64,000 nt of DNA, taken from Ustilago trichophora (taxonomy: Eukaryota; Basidiomycota; Ustilaginomycetes; Ustilaginales; Ustilaginaceae). Shown here one piece after another: positions 50,679 to 60,184 of this stretch (positions are counted from its first letter, which is position 1; every line of letters begins with the position of its first letter). Below the pieces are notes generated by a model, which was not told the DNA's origin, did no database searches, and saw nothing but the letters and a program-made list of their open reading frames with translations. The stretch covers positions 372,001 through 436,000 of the forward strand of contig OOIN01000016.1 in NCBI GenBank assembly GCA_900323505.1, in the 5' to 3' direction. The position numbers and the translations under genes were made by a program.

Positions 50679-52223
50679 ATGGCATTCGACGCATATGCAG
50701 AGGGTGGCACCGATATGCTCATGTCGCGCGCCAAGCTCCTCGAGATCCTTGACAACCTCGGCGCCAGCCTACCCGTCGACCTCAAACACATCCGTCGCGA
50801 AGAGCAATCGCAGTCGGAACCATCTCGACCACCCCTCGGCCATGATACTTCACATATCGATAAGTGGAGAGAGGCGGTGGAGCCAGGACCCAGCCATGCC
50901 AACGAGCACTGGTCTCCGAGCGCAGGATCCACGGATTTCGAGGCCGAATGGGCACGCCTGCCCCCAGCCATCACAGCCCTTCCCAGCTTCTTCAAAGTAA
51001 AGCAGCTCGTCATGCGCAATACGACCGAGAAGACAAAGTTTCGACGCTCCTTACCTGTTCTCATCAACGGTATCGATTACTGCTTCCTGACGCGGCCTAC
51101 CTTTCGACAGATCCTGCTCGACCTCGACGGCGAGAATCAGGGAGCCGAGCCGGACCATGCCGAGAGTGTCGGACTGCTGCCGACCCCACCTGATCCTCTG
51201 ACACTGACTGAGGCCTTGTGGGAGTGCCACTTTGGTGTTCCAAGACACATGGTCTGGTACTCGGCGCTTGCTGAATTCCCTGCGGGCGTGGCAAGTTGCA
51301 GATCGATTCGATTCGCCCCTCCCAATCCTGGTCGCCTCGGACTCTCGCGCATCGCCGTAGACTCGCCTACAGACGTCGTGCACTGCGCCGTGGAGGGTAC
51401 CAAACGACCTCTTAGTCTCGTGGGACCAGCTTCTGGGCTCCTCTACGCGGTCACGCAGGGCTCGCTTCTCGTGATTTCTTGGCCCAGCACGGTCCACAAC
51501 TTTGATGCTTGGTACCGACTGAGCCGCAGCATCCAGACAAACCAATTTGATCACCTCGACGAGCTCGAAGATCCCAACATCAATCTGCTTCGAACGGGCG
51601 ACGCTGTATACCTGCCTGCTGGCACTACCAATGTCATGGTAGCTCTGACGCATGTCTCCTTGACCAGCCGTCAGATTCTCAACCCGACTTCCAAAGAGCT
51701 TGGCGCAATCGCACGCTGCTGCAACCGTCTGATGGACATCTACGTGGATCAACAGAACGTTGGCTATTCTCCATTCGACGAGATGGAGGTAGCGAGGATG
51801 GATGCCAATGTCGTGCTCTGGACTGCACTGATCAAGCATCTCAGCACGGGCAAGCTGGGAAAAAACAAGAGGCCTTCCTACAGGTCCTCGGCCAGAACTC
51901 CGCTCCAAAACCTTAAACCCCACACTCCTGCTCTGCAAGAATTCGTCCGCGGCTTGCGGCAGATTGACGAAAGGATCGAACAGTACCGCAAGCTGGTGCA
52001 CGAGTCAGCCAAGGACTGTGACGGCGACGAGAAAGGATGCAGCTGCGGCTGCTCACACAGCAGACCGTTCGAAACGCTGAATGCCCTGGCCAAACTATCG
52101 ACCTCTGCAGATAGTGGCGGGTCTTCTGCGATGACCATCCCTATTGAATCGGCACCCGGGAGTATCCGCCAATTTGTTCGAAGTGGCATTACCATCAAGG
52201 GCAAGGATCGTGCTCCCAGCTGA
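50679..52223 (+). CDS. JmjC/cupin-fold protein lacking metal ligands
   Basis: One exon of 514 residues. The central part has the JmjC strand order, with SGLLYAVTQGSLLVISWP, the acidic DAWYRLSR segment, then LRTGDAVYLPAGTTNVMVAL and THVSLTSRQIL. In active JmjC enzymes the first region carries His-x-Asp and the second a His after the PAG turn. Here these positions appear to be other residues (no HxD before the YAV strand, Asn after PAGTT). The fold is therefore probably kept for binding rather than hydroxylation. The C-terminal part has a helix with DERIEQYRKLV and a Cys cluster (GCSCGCSHS). Function is unknown. TATA-driven promoter, divergent from nothing nearby. Confidence 0.55.
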   Translation: MAFDAYAEGGTDMLMSRAKLLEILDNLGASLPVDLKHIRREEQSQSEPSRPPLGHDTSHIDKWREAVEPGPSHANEHWSPSAGSTDFEAEWARLPPAITALPSFFKVKQLVMRNTTEKTKFRRSLPVLINGIDYCFLTRPTFRQILLDLDGENQGAEPDHAESVGLLPTPPDPLTLTEALWECHFGVPRHMVWYSALAEFPAGVASCRSIRFAPPNPGRLGLSRIAVDSPTDVVHCAVEGTKRPLSLVGPASGLLYAVTQGSLLVISWPSTVHNFDAWYRLSRSIQTNQFDHLDELEDPNINLLRTGDAVYLPAGTTNVMVALTHVSLTSRQILNPTSKELGAIARCCNRLMDIYVDQQNVGYSPFDEMEVARMDANVVLWTALIKHLSTGKLGKNKRPSYRSSARTPLQNLKPHTPALQEFVRGLRQIDERIEQYRKLVHESAKDCDGDEKGCSCGCSHSRPFETLNALAKLSTSADSGGSSAMTIPIESAPGSIRQFVRSGITIKGKDRAPS

Positions 52224-52640
52224 GGCTCGATTCGACATGGGCACAAACACATCTCAAGTTCGCTGGCTGTTCATGTTTCCGATGATGTAGTGATTTCTGT
52301 CTCAATTGACGTGCTTCTATGAAGAGCGATGCTCGGTAGCTGTAGCATGGCGGCGAAGGCCTGAGAGCCTTGAGCTGGTGATTCTTGATGAATCAAAGTT
52401 GGCAGCTGCTTGGCTGAGCTTGACGCCTGCATCGAGTTGGTGCCACCATCCAGTTTGAACCTCTCGCAACAGGCTAAAGATTGATCTGAACCCGGATAGG
52501 CAGCCGTATGGCCGGGGAACGGCCAGCAATCGCAGCCTGTTTGCCGTTCACGCGGCTTGGCGGTGCAATGTGGAGCGGGGTTTGAGGAAGGGTGAAAGCA
52601 GACGCAGTGTGCCTGCGCTCTGGTGGTGCTTATGACTCCT
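52224..52640. other. Convergent intergenic region
   Basis: Holds the 3' ends of two genes. Nothing else is seen. Confidence 0.4.
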
Positions 52641-53216
52641 TCAGGAAGAAGCAGCCAACCAATCCTCCCTCGTAAACACAAAGTTCAGCTCCTCCTTTCC
52701 GTCCTTCCTGACATTCTCCGTAGGCTTGCCTTTGACCTTCAACTTGTCGGTCAACACCTTTGCCATACCCGTGTTCGCCTTCATGGTGCCGTAGTTGACT
52801 CTCTCCAATCCCAACTCTTTGAATGCAAAGTCCATGCTAGCGTTCAACACCAGGGTTGCTACACCTTTTCCCCAAACCCTACGGTCCAGCATGACTCCTG
52901 ATTCAGCTTCCTTTTTCTCCCAGTTGATGTAGCCGAGGGGTCCTTCGCCGATGACCCCGCCGCAGTGGGTATCGACAACGACGAGAAAGAGCGAATTCTT
53001 GTTCCAACCCTCTTGGACGGTCTTGATCCAAGCTTCGACCTCGGCGACGGTTTGGTTCTCTTTGCCTTGCAAGTGAGGGAGGAATGCGACGGTTTGGGCG
53101 TCAGCACAGCGATCGCGCAGGTTGGGCGCGTCAGAGAGTCGGACTGGACGGAGGACGAGAGGGGCCCCTGGGACGGGGATGGTGAACGTTTCGTTATCGA
53201 ACGTTGGGTGCGTCAT
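52641..53216 (-). CDS. GNAT acetyltransferase, RimJ/RimL-like
   Basis: One exon of 191 residues. The fold markers of the GNAT superfamily are ordered as LVLRPVRLSDAPNLRD, then GPLGYINWEKKEAESGVMLDRR, the acetyl-CoA loop RRVWGKGVATLVL, and FAFKELGLERVNYGTMKAN. RimJ/RimL-like members acetylate protein N-termini or small amines. Length is normal. No signal peptide, so probably cytosolic. Substrate is unknown. It is the last ordinary gene before the mobile-element island, and its promoter faces the repeat region. Confidence 0.85.
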   Translation of the reverse strand: MTHPTFDNETFTIPVPGAPLVLRPVRLSDAPNLRDRCADAQTVAFLPHLQGKENQTVAEVEAWIKTVQEGWNKNSLFLVVVDTHCGGVIGEGPLGYINWEKKEAESGVMLDRRVWGKGVATLVLNASMDFAFKELGLERVNYGTMKANTGMAKVLTDKLKVKGKPTENVRKDGKEELNFVFTREDWLAASS

Positions 53217-53359
53217 GCTTGCTGCTTTAGATTTGATGTGTGTACGTGTGTGTGATGGGAAGAAGGTCTGGTAGAAGATTCGATGGGTCGGCGGTCATAT
53301 ACACAACTCTTCTGGAGAAGCCAAGCTCAGAGACACAACTGGCTCTCTGGTCAACTAGA

Positions 53360-53421
53360 AACGCACGCACGCACGCACGCACCAGCGAAGATGGCAAAAC
53401 CAAACACACACACACACACAC
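53360..53421. repeat. GCAC and AC microsatellites
   Basis: Six or so GCAC units near 53363-53383 and an AC run near 53402-53421, at the border of the repeat island. Confidence 0.75.
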
Positions 53422-53479
53422 AACGTGGACCCTTGCTTTGGAAACATTCATATCCTAAAAAAAGGAAAAATCCACCCCG

Positions 53480-53670
53480 GAGCCACCTCCTAGAGCCACC
53501 CCGGGTGGCTCCGTTGCGAGGCCAGCTTTGGAGCCACCCCCGATTGGCTGGCTCCGCGACCGCAGCCACCCGGGGTGGCTCCCTAAGTGGCTCTGTTGTG
53601 AAGCCACCCCAGGTGGCTTCACAGCTGGCTTCTCAACAGAGCCACCCGGGGTGGCTCTAGGAGGTGGCTC
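53480..53670. repeat. Nested imperfect palindrome of GAGCCACC modules
   Basis: The 32-base left arm 53480-53511 is the exact reverse complement of the right arm 53639-53670. Inside, the next 30 or so bases on each side also pair with few mismatches. The building block is itself palindromic: GAGCCACC(C)CGGG(G)TGGCTC recurs several times. The whole stretch could form a cruciform or, if transcribed, a long hairpin. It carries no reading frame of note and lies directly after the GNAT gene promoter. Confidence 0.9.
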
Positions 53671-53733
53671 TTGGCGAAGCCAGCCCAATACAGCAATCGG
53701 CATCCTGGCCGGCAGCACATCAGCACAGTCCTG

Positions 53734-53778
53734 CTGACGGCCATGGATGATGGTGCTACCATCATCCATGGCCGTCAG
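53734..53778. repeat. Perfect 21-bp inverted repeat with 3-base loop
   Basis: Arms 53734-53754 and 53758-53778 are exact reverse complements, beginning CTGACGGCCATGG and ending CCATGGCCGTCAG, with loop GCT. Sixty-three bases from the larger palindrome. Confidence 0.95.
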
Positions 53779-53978
53779 CGCAATCATATGAGCATAATGA
53801 CCATGGGTTAGATTATCAGAGCGTGCTTGCGTGAAACGAAATTGTGAGACACAGTTGCTGAAGTGCTCGAACGGCTGAACGAGGGAGGAGGTGATCAAAC
53901 TGCTACTGGACAAGTCGCCACGTCACACCTTTTTGCGTAGCGTCAATGCTGAGTTATGCATGCTGAACGTAAGTCACG

Positions 53979-54836
53979 TCAAGAAAGGCGGACTGTCTGC
54001 TTACCAAAGAATCGGGAGGCGCTGGTGCTATCGAACTCAATGGCGAATACACTTGCTGGTCCACAAGTCTGATGCTTGATGTGAGACTCTGCTAGCTCGA
54101 AGTCAGTTTGCGTGGCCTGATCGACTTTGGTGGAGCGTGCAGCAGTATCCGGCTCGTGCTGAGCGCTGAGCGTGGACTGGTGAGATGCATGGCGCTTGCT
54201 TGATGGTTCGTCGACTGGGGACTCGCTAACGCACCGGTAACTGCGCTTCTTGATGCGCTGGGTCGACGATATTGGGAATGAAGGCGAGTAGACGATCGAT
54301 GATTGAGAAGGTGAGTCTGCTGACTCTGATACAACGACAGGCGATTGAGGTAAAGCGGGCGGGGGTGGGTGGTCGTCCAGCTGCATCGGTGAAGGTGAAC
54401 GAAGTGTCAGCAAAGAGGGGTTGGGCGTGTGGATGGGCGGCGTGTGGATGGGCGGCGTGTGGATGGGCGGCGTGTGGATGGGCGGCGTGTGGATGGGCGG
54501 CGTGTGGATGGGCGAAGAGGGTGGAGCGAGCAGTGGAAGAACCACAGGTGTCAGAGGTCTTGTGCGCTTGATCTCCTTCCAGAATTGGGCTGGGATCTCG
54601 GTTGGTGTACAGAACAAGTCGCCCAGACTAAGGCGCTTGATCGGCAAACAAGGTTGGGGTTTCATCGTACAAAACTGCTGCTGGCTGAACTGATCGAGCT
54701 TTTTGCTCAGACCCAATTGACGCAATGTGACGACGGGCAGCCAAACCGCGGTATCCGCCTGGCCCAGCAGGACCTTGTATTCGAGACCTTCCTTGCCAAT
54801 GCGGTTGCCTAGAATGACGTCTTCGGTGTGAGCCAT
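53979..54836 (-). CDS. Small protein, possible chromodomain-like, with (HTPPI) repeats
   Basis: Open frame of 285 residues from the ATG at 54836. Residues about 4-50 (EDVILGNRIGKEGLEYKV and LGQADTAVWLPVVTLRQLG) follow the strand pattern of a chromodomain as found in retrotransposon integrases: a hydrophobic strand, a basic turn, YKV, and a helix ending in LDQFSQQ. The aromatic cage is not convincing. Residues about 107-137 are six HTPPI pentapeptides encoded by the 15-base minisatellite. The rest is rich in Ser, Pro and Gln, with basic patches (IKKRSYRC). A GTAAGC donor sits near the stop, so the true C-terminus may use another exon. It abuts the truncated NST1-like gene. Probably element-derived; the fold call is tentative. 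Confidence 0.4.
   Translation of the reverse strand: MAHTEDVILGNRIGKEGLEYKVLLGQADTAVWLPVVTLRQLGLSKKLDQFSQQQFCTMKPQPCLPIKRLSLGDLFCTPTEIPAQFWKEIKRTRPLTPVVLPLLAPPSSPIHTPPIHTPPIHTPPIHTPPIHTPPIHTPNPSLLTLRSPSPMQLDDHPPPPALPQSPVVVSESADSPSQSSIVYSPSFPISSTQRIKKRSYRCVSESPVDEPSSKRHASHQSTLSAQHEPDTAARSTKVDQATQTDFELAESHIKHQTCGPASVFAIEFDSTSASRFFGKQTVRLS
54427..54516. repeat. 15-bp minisatellite, six copies
   Basis: Unit GTGTGGATGGGCGGC (last copy ends GCGAA), in frame with the small ORF on the other strand. Confidence 0.95.
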
Positions 54837-55037
54837 GATGCGAGGAATGAGCTGATCCAGCGTGCGAAGCACCGATACGAGTTGACCGATATGAGTTGGA
54901 GCGGGGGTTGAACGAGCTGAATGAGTTGAGCGATGAGCGTGTTGACCATAGTGCGCTGAACGATACTCAGGGCAAATGATGTTGTACGAAGTGATGAGCG
55001 AAGTGATGAGCAAAGTTGTACAAAGCACTGAGTTAAG

Positions 55038-56975
55038 TTAAGCGCAATGAAGTGAGCGGCTTCGGGATTCGGGGAACTTACCCAAGGTTGGTGCGCAGAA
55101 ACCTTTCGTACGGAAACTAAGCTTAGGCCACCGGATCCTGACCTTCCTCAGGAAGGAGCATTGTTCCGCCCTTGTGCAAGAGAGAGGGTCGCCGCCAATA
55201 ACAGCGCCAGAGGCGTCAAGTGCAACGCTGCCAGGGAACGGTCCAGGGCCGGGTGGAGGAGGGATCGTGCCGCCGCTGCTTGCCCATCGCTGTTGATGGT
55301 TGGCATACTCTTCGAGCTCGTCGTAGTAGGCATCGCAGAGCACTTCCAGTTCCTCCTCAATAGCAGAACGCTTGCGGCTACAGACAGCACAGCTGCAGAG
55401 GAACTTTTGCTGCTCCTTCATCTTCTTGAGGATCGTCTCCTTCTCGACTTGGACGAGCTTCTGCCTATCCTTCATTGAGAGACCAAGCCAGAATTCCTTG
55501 ATGCGTTCGCGCTCCTCTGCCGAGCTGGTCAACCAGATCTTTGCGTTGTTGGTCGGTGGATTAGCTGCGGGTTGCTGTCCGTGGGTCGAGGACGAGACCG
55601 AGCGCTTGCCCGAGTTGGACAAAGGTGGAACGCCGTTGGCGGGTCTTGCTGGCGTCTTGCCGGTTGAGTTGAAGGTCATTGGCTGTTTGCCAGCGGCTCG
55701 CGAGCTGGGAGGTGGTGGATTCGAGTTACGAGCAACCGAAGAGACGTTGGTTGAGGGAGGCGGGTGGTTGGGGACGGGCTTGGGCGGCGGAGGCACTTCG
55801 ACTTCAATCTCGTGTGCTTCGTCATCGCCATGTCCATTTCTGGCTCCAGCGCCACCTTTCTTCTTCTTCTTCTTCTTCTTTTTGTTCTTACTCGCAGAGC
55901 GCAGTTCATCCGGATGGACACCCATACCGTTGGCTCTATGCGCGTGATCTGCGCCATCCTGCATCCAGACACGCTCGCGAGCACGAAGAAGGCCGCCTTG
56001 GGCATCGAGAACCTTGTCGTCCTCCTCAAGCTCTCCGTCGTCATAGTACTGAGCGCCGTCGTCTCCATTGTCGTCAAATCGATCGATCTCGTCGTCGAAG
56101 TTGTCGTAGAGGACAACGGGAGGTGGCAGTGGCTCGACGGGTGGCTGCGTGGGAGGCGGGTTCGTGCTGGAGGCGTACTGTGCGTAAGAGCCGTTGGTCG
56201 AACCAAGGTGCGCACTGTTGGCGGCATTTGGGTGAGGGTGCAAGGGCAACGCCTGGTCAGGATGCAGTGCCAAGTTGGCAAAGATAGATGCATCGAAGGG
56301 CAGTGGCGGGTAGGGGTGAGTGCCGGGCGGATACTGCTGGAGATGGCGCTGGGATGCATGCGCGGCCTGTTCCAACTGTTGAGCGACGGCGATCATGGCT
56401 TGGGTCGAAGCGTGACGGTTGGCAGGGTCGTTTGCATTGTCGTTCAGGGCAGCTTGTGCTGCTGGAGGGAACTGACCAAGAGGCAAAGCGTTGCGAATAA
56501 AGGTTCTCAGATGCGCAGGGAGCGATGTCCAATAGGCATCGTCATCGGGGATCTCTTGCGCGTCGCCCTCGATCCTTCGGTAGAGTTCGCTTGCTGCTGC
56601 CAAGAGCTGAGCCTGTGCCTGTGCCCTGGCCGCAAGCGAAGCAGGCGAACGAGGACGCTGGCCGAGCGCAGCCGCAGACTGAAGGTCGTATTCGTGATCG
56701 TCGATAAAGTCTGAATCCTTTGCCTTGGATTTGGACTTCTTCTTCTTCTTCTTGGCGGAAGAGAGGGCAGCGGTGTCTGCGTTGTGATTGGAGACGGGGG
56801 AGACTGATCGTGGCAGCGTAGATGCGCCGGCGACGGGTTGCTTGGGGTGCTGCATGGGAGCTGGTGTGGACGGCTGAGAAGGATGTTGGTGCTGAGCAGC
56901 GTTGGCCAGCTTGGGTGGGGCAACGGCTGCACCGCGCGCCGCTGGCGTGGAGCGAGGCAGCTTTGACTTGGCCAT
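55038..56975 (-). CDS. NST1: NST1-like stress-response protein, apparently 3'-truncated
   Basis: Frame of 645 residues. The start is a Pro/Gln/His-rich N-terminus, followed by a Lys run ([12 protein letters not shown]), an Ala/Gln-rich region, an acidic stretch, and a second Lys run near 370. Residues about 480-560 carry the NST1 core: [35 protein letters not shown], then [21 protein letters not shown]1 proteins of fungi go on for several hundred residues as a long Glu/Arg/Lys coiled coil, which is absent here. After [12 protein letters not shown] the sequence changes character ([16 protein letters not shown]) and stops. The truncation point faces a repeat-rich region, so a rearrangement or insertion may have removed the 3' part. 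A frameshift or a missed intron (a GTAAGT lies near the end) could also explain it. Negative effect on salt tolerance is known for yeast NST1. Confidence 0.72.
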   Translation of the reverse strand: MAKSKLPRSTPAARGAAVAPPKLANAAQHQHPSQPSTPAPMQHPKQPVAGASTLPRSVSPVSNHNADTAALSSAKKKKKKSKSKAKDSDFIDDHEYDLQSAAALGQRPRSPASLAARAQAQAQLLAAASELYRRIEGDAQEIPDDDAYWTSLPAHLRTFIRNALPLGQFPPAAQAALNDNANDPANRHASTQAMIAVAQQLEQAAHASQRHLQQYPPGTHPYPPLPFDASIFANLALHPDQALPLHPHPNAANSAHLGSTNGSYAQYASSTNPPPTQPPVEPLPPPVVLYDNFDDEIDRFDDNGDDGAQYYDDGELEEDDKVLDAQGGLLRARERVWMQDGADHAHRANGMGVHPDELRSASKNKKKKKKKKKGGAGARNGHGDDEAHEIEVEVPPPPKPVPNHPPPSTNVSSVARNSNPPPPSSRAAGKQPMTFNSTGKTPARPANGVPPLSNSGKRSVSSSTHGQQPAANPPTNNAKIWLTSSAEERERIKEFWLGLSMKDRQKLVQVEKETILKKMKEQQKFLCSCAVCSRKRSAIEEELEVLCDAYYDELEEYANHQQRWASSGGTIPPPPGPGPFPGSVALDASGAVIGGDPLSCTRAEQCSFLRKVRIRWPKLSFRTKGFCAPTLGKFPESRSRSLHCA

Positions 56976-58372
56976 ATCCTCCTGAACGGACCTGTTGCGA
57001 GGTCAGTAGGAACGTGCCGAGTCGATTCGATTCGAAATGGGAATTGCGTCGAGATACTGATCCCAGAGTGTCGAAGTGTGCGCCTTGGGAAGCGAATCGG
57101 CTGAGTCTTGCGTCGGATTTGGGCAAGTCGATGGAATGTGGATGACGACGCAGTTCAAGATGGATCGATGCGGATCAGAGAGATTCGGATGTTCCAAACG
57201 GTCGAGTCGTCATAGGACTGTCTCCTTGTAGAAAGCCGAAGACACGGATGCTCCGAGGTGCTGATCAACTCTGATGTGTGACCAAAAAATCTCGACTCAA
57301 GATACGAATCGTGGTGGAGCAGAGCGAGATCCTGATGCTTTGTCGAAGGGAGGAACAGATGTAGATTGCAGCGGAGGCGTCGGCAACAGCAGCAACAGCA
57401 GGATCAGCAAAAGGACGAATAGGTCGTTGTGGTGGTTGAGAGATGCTGATTTTGCACGCTGCGCTTGTGTGCCAGGATGCCTTTGACGAGACGCGAACAG
57501 TGGATGGAAATGCTGAATACCTCGACAAAAGAACAGAGAGAGCTGTCGATCGAAAGTGGCAGCCTTCTCGGCGACGGTGGTGGCATAGCCACGGGCGAGA
57601 AGAGCCTTGGCGGCGGTCCTGAGGAAGTTGGTGCTCGAAGAGAAAGCATGGCCTGTGATGGCAAATACCCTCTCCTCGCTGTGGGAAAGACATACAGAAA
57701 GAGATGTTTAGCGGATCTACTGCAAAGTAGCAAGACGCGACAACAGCAACTTCGAACTCGAGACCAGCACTTACGACTAATGGTGAGGGGAGGCCGTGAA
57801 AATGGGCGGATGGATGGGGTGGCAAGGTTGTGAGCGGATGGATGGATGGAGTCGGGAAGAAAGAGAAATTTGCACATGCGCGCAGGTTAAGTACTGAGCG
57901 CGCTTGGGCCCCTCTCCCGCGAGTTGGAGTCCCGCGAGTTGGAGTCCCGCGAGTTGGAGTCCCGCGAGTTGGAGCAGACACTGCCACAGTGCCTGCACAT
58001 CCTGCCTGCTGACACCGTCGAGATCGAGGATGAGTCATCTGGCTAGTCGCTGGCCTCGAAGCAAAGTTTGAGATGGTGGTGGAAGCGCTGATGGCGAGCA
58101 AAAGAGTGAGTTTGAGTCAGTATGAGGCTCGTATCGGTCAAGACTGAGCAAGCTATGCAGTTTCAGCGCCTCAACGCCGTGGATAATAGCCAAACGAGCC
58201 ACCTGAGCTGCTTGAGACCATCTAGAGTGGCCATCTGCCTGCTTGAAGTCCCGGTCGACAAGTTTGGATGCCGGCAGACACGAGTGTGTATGTTCAAGCG
58301 ATGCCAAACCATCCTCTCTTGTGACCATCAATCCATGCAAACGGAACATTCCAAACCAAACCGTCTGTCCTG
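56976..58372. other. NST1 leader and start of the mobile element
   Basis: 1.4 kb between the divergent NST1-like and element ORFs. Four copies of a 15-base repeat lie at 57916-57975, followed by a CACTGccaCAGTG palindrome at 57979-57991. A minus-strand frame of 278 codons (57265-58101) is compositionally simple and not called. The left end of the element lies somewhere here, but I cannot fix a terminal repeat. Confidence 0.4.
57916..57975. repeat. 15-bp minisatellite, four copies
   Basis: Unit CCCGCGAGTTGGAGT, the fourth copy ending in C. Confidence 0.95.
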
Positions 58373-60184
58373 ATGCCGCCAAAAAGAGTCCGAAAATCAA
58401 CACGGAGAGGGAGAGGAGCGAACGACAACCAACAAGCCATATCCAGGGCGCCAAAGCAACCAAGGGCCAACATCGAGCTGCCAAACGACCCGCCGGACAG
58501 CTCGCCTTTGAGCTCGATCGAGGCCAATTCACCTGTTGCTTGCACTTCGGAGTCAATGGTTGTCGTCGAGCAAGACTTTCAAGAGGCAACAGCATTCTTT
58601 GAGTCGCTGCCCGAGATTGCTTCGAGAGCTCCTCCTTTCCCTGCTGTTGACTCTGGCGCGCAACCTCTGGCCGAGAACAATGGCACGCATCCTTTGGCCG
58701 AGAACAGTCAGAACAACACAGCTGACAGACCCACAGGCGTATCCAACAGCCAAGTCCACCAACAGCTCCGCCGTCTCCAAGAACAAGTCAGCACACTGGA
58801 GACAAAGCTTGCCGAGAGCCAGGCCGACCGGCACACCATCGTGCAGACCCTGCACTGGCAAGATGCACTGCTAAAGCGCATTAGCCCAGCTAGCACGCTT
58901 GCCGCCAACGCCAACAAGCCATCGTTGCCTCCCCTCCATCCGCAGCGCAAGGGCGGAGGAGGCATCAAGCCGAATAAGGAGCTACAAGGACCCTTTCGGA
59001 GAGAGCTTCGAAAGCAAATGGGCCTTGGGCAGAAAGACCCATTGCCGCCATTCGAATCGAGTCCCCTTGCCCTCTATGGCGCTCCAGTGCTTCGAATTGA
59101 CTGGTCAAAGTCGGCAACAGCCTATACTGGGCTCGTCACCGACATCATCTCCAACCTGGCACGCCAAGATCCATCTTTCCAAAAACGAATCGAAGACCTG
59201 CGTCAAGACGGCGATGAGGGGCATCCCGACACCGCTGTTCAAGTCTGCCTCGCCTCCCTTCAACAGATGATGAAGGATTGGCGCACGCAGCAACGCGACG
59301 CCAGCGATCCCGACCGCAAACTTGCAAGAGATGCCCGCCGAAGGAGAATCAATTGAGTCAAGAAGAAGTGCGACAAACGCACTGCTGTCCTGACTCGTGA
59401 TGAAGCTCTGTGGCGTCAGTACCACCGCACCAACTTCGCCATCCCAGAGGCGGCTAGTGCGGAGGTAACTGACGCTGAGGCAGCTGATGCGGCGGACAAC
59501 GGAACCACCAATCCAACGAGCAACGAGACCGAAACGGAACCAAACGAGTCGAGCCAAGAACTTACTAATCGTCTTGCAGGTCATGGCGGTGGTGCAAGCG
59601 GTGTCGGTGATGTGAGCGGTGGCAGTGGTGTCGGTGGTGGCGCAAGTCGCACTGGAGCGATGCGAAAAACGATTCCCTGCTGGAGATCGCTGGAATTGCA
59701 CGAGGCCCTGGAAGAGACAGACAAGAGGAGGGAAGCGATGGCGTTAGCGCAAGTTCTACCATCCAGCCAGGTAAGGCAAAGACTCGGATCCTCCCCCGTA
59801 AGCTATCCCCCTCTCGAATCTCAAGTCGAGCCGTTGCCAAGCTCCATCGAACGCTGGATGGTCAGCCTCGAGTTTTTGAGACTGTTTCCATCAGCCGTCC
59901 AGGAGGTCTCGCGCAACACGATCCTTCCCGGACCCAGCAGCTCGACCATCCACGATGCAGAGCAGTGGGGCCAGCACCCGCCCTATCCTGTCCATCGCGT
60001 CTTGTCCCAAAGCGAAGACTCCAACCTCTTCCTTGGGACCCAAGACCGCGATCCAAGCGAGGGCGAAGCTGACCACCATGAATCTGACGACGACAATGTT
60101 GTGCACTCGGGACGTGGCAAAGAACACTTCGCCGAGGCTGGTCCCAGCAGCCATCCACCCCGAGGCCGTCGTCGTCGTCCCTAA
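58373..60184 (+). pseudogene. Mobile-element accessory ORF with one in-frame TGA
   Basis: The frame runs 604 codons with a single TGA at 59354-59356 (codon 328); the remaining 275 codons after it are open in the same frame, ending GRRRRP. The N-terminus is basic and proline-rich (MPPKRVRKSTRRGRGAND). A coiled coil lies near 128-170 (QLRRLQEQVSTLETKLAES). A conserved-looking block (APVLRIDWSKSATAYTGLV) precedes a basic helix interrupted by the stop (ARDARRRRIN, then VKKKCDKR). The second half has Gly/Ser- and Glu/Asp-rich disordered stretches. I do not recognise a catalytic domain. By position and strand it belongs with the downstream transposase as an accessory DNA-binding protein, which is inference. 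The stop may be a CGA-to-TGA change; readthrough or a host gene cannot be excluded. Confidence 0.6.

Noticed and set aside
57979..57991. CACTG...CAGTG palindrome as a possible CACTA terminal repeat
   Set aside because: Only five bases per arm and no second copy in the window; the element ends cannot be set.
57265..58101. 278-codon minus-strand frame with TPTRG repeats upstream of NST1
   Set aside because: Repeats come from the minisatellite and the rest has no motif; it is probably leader sequence.
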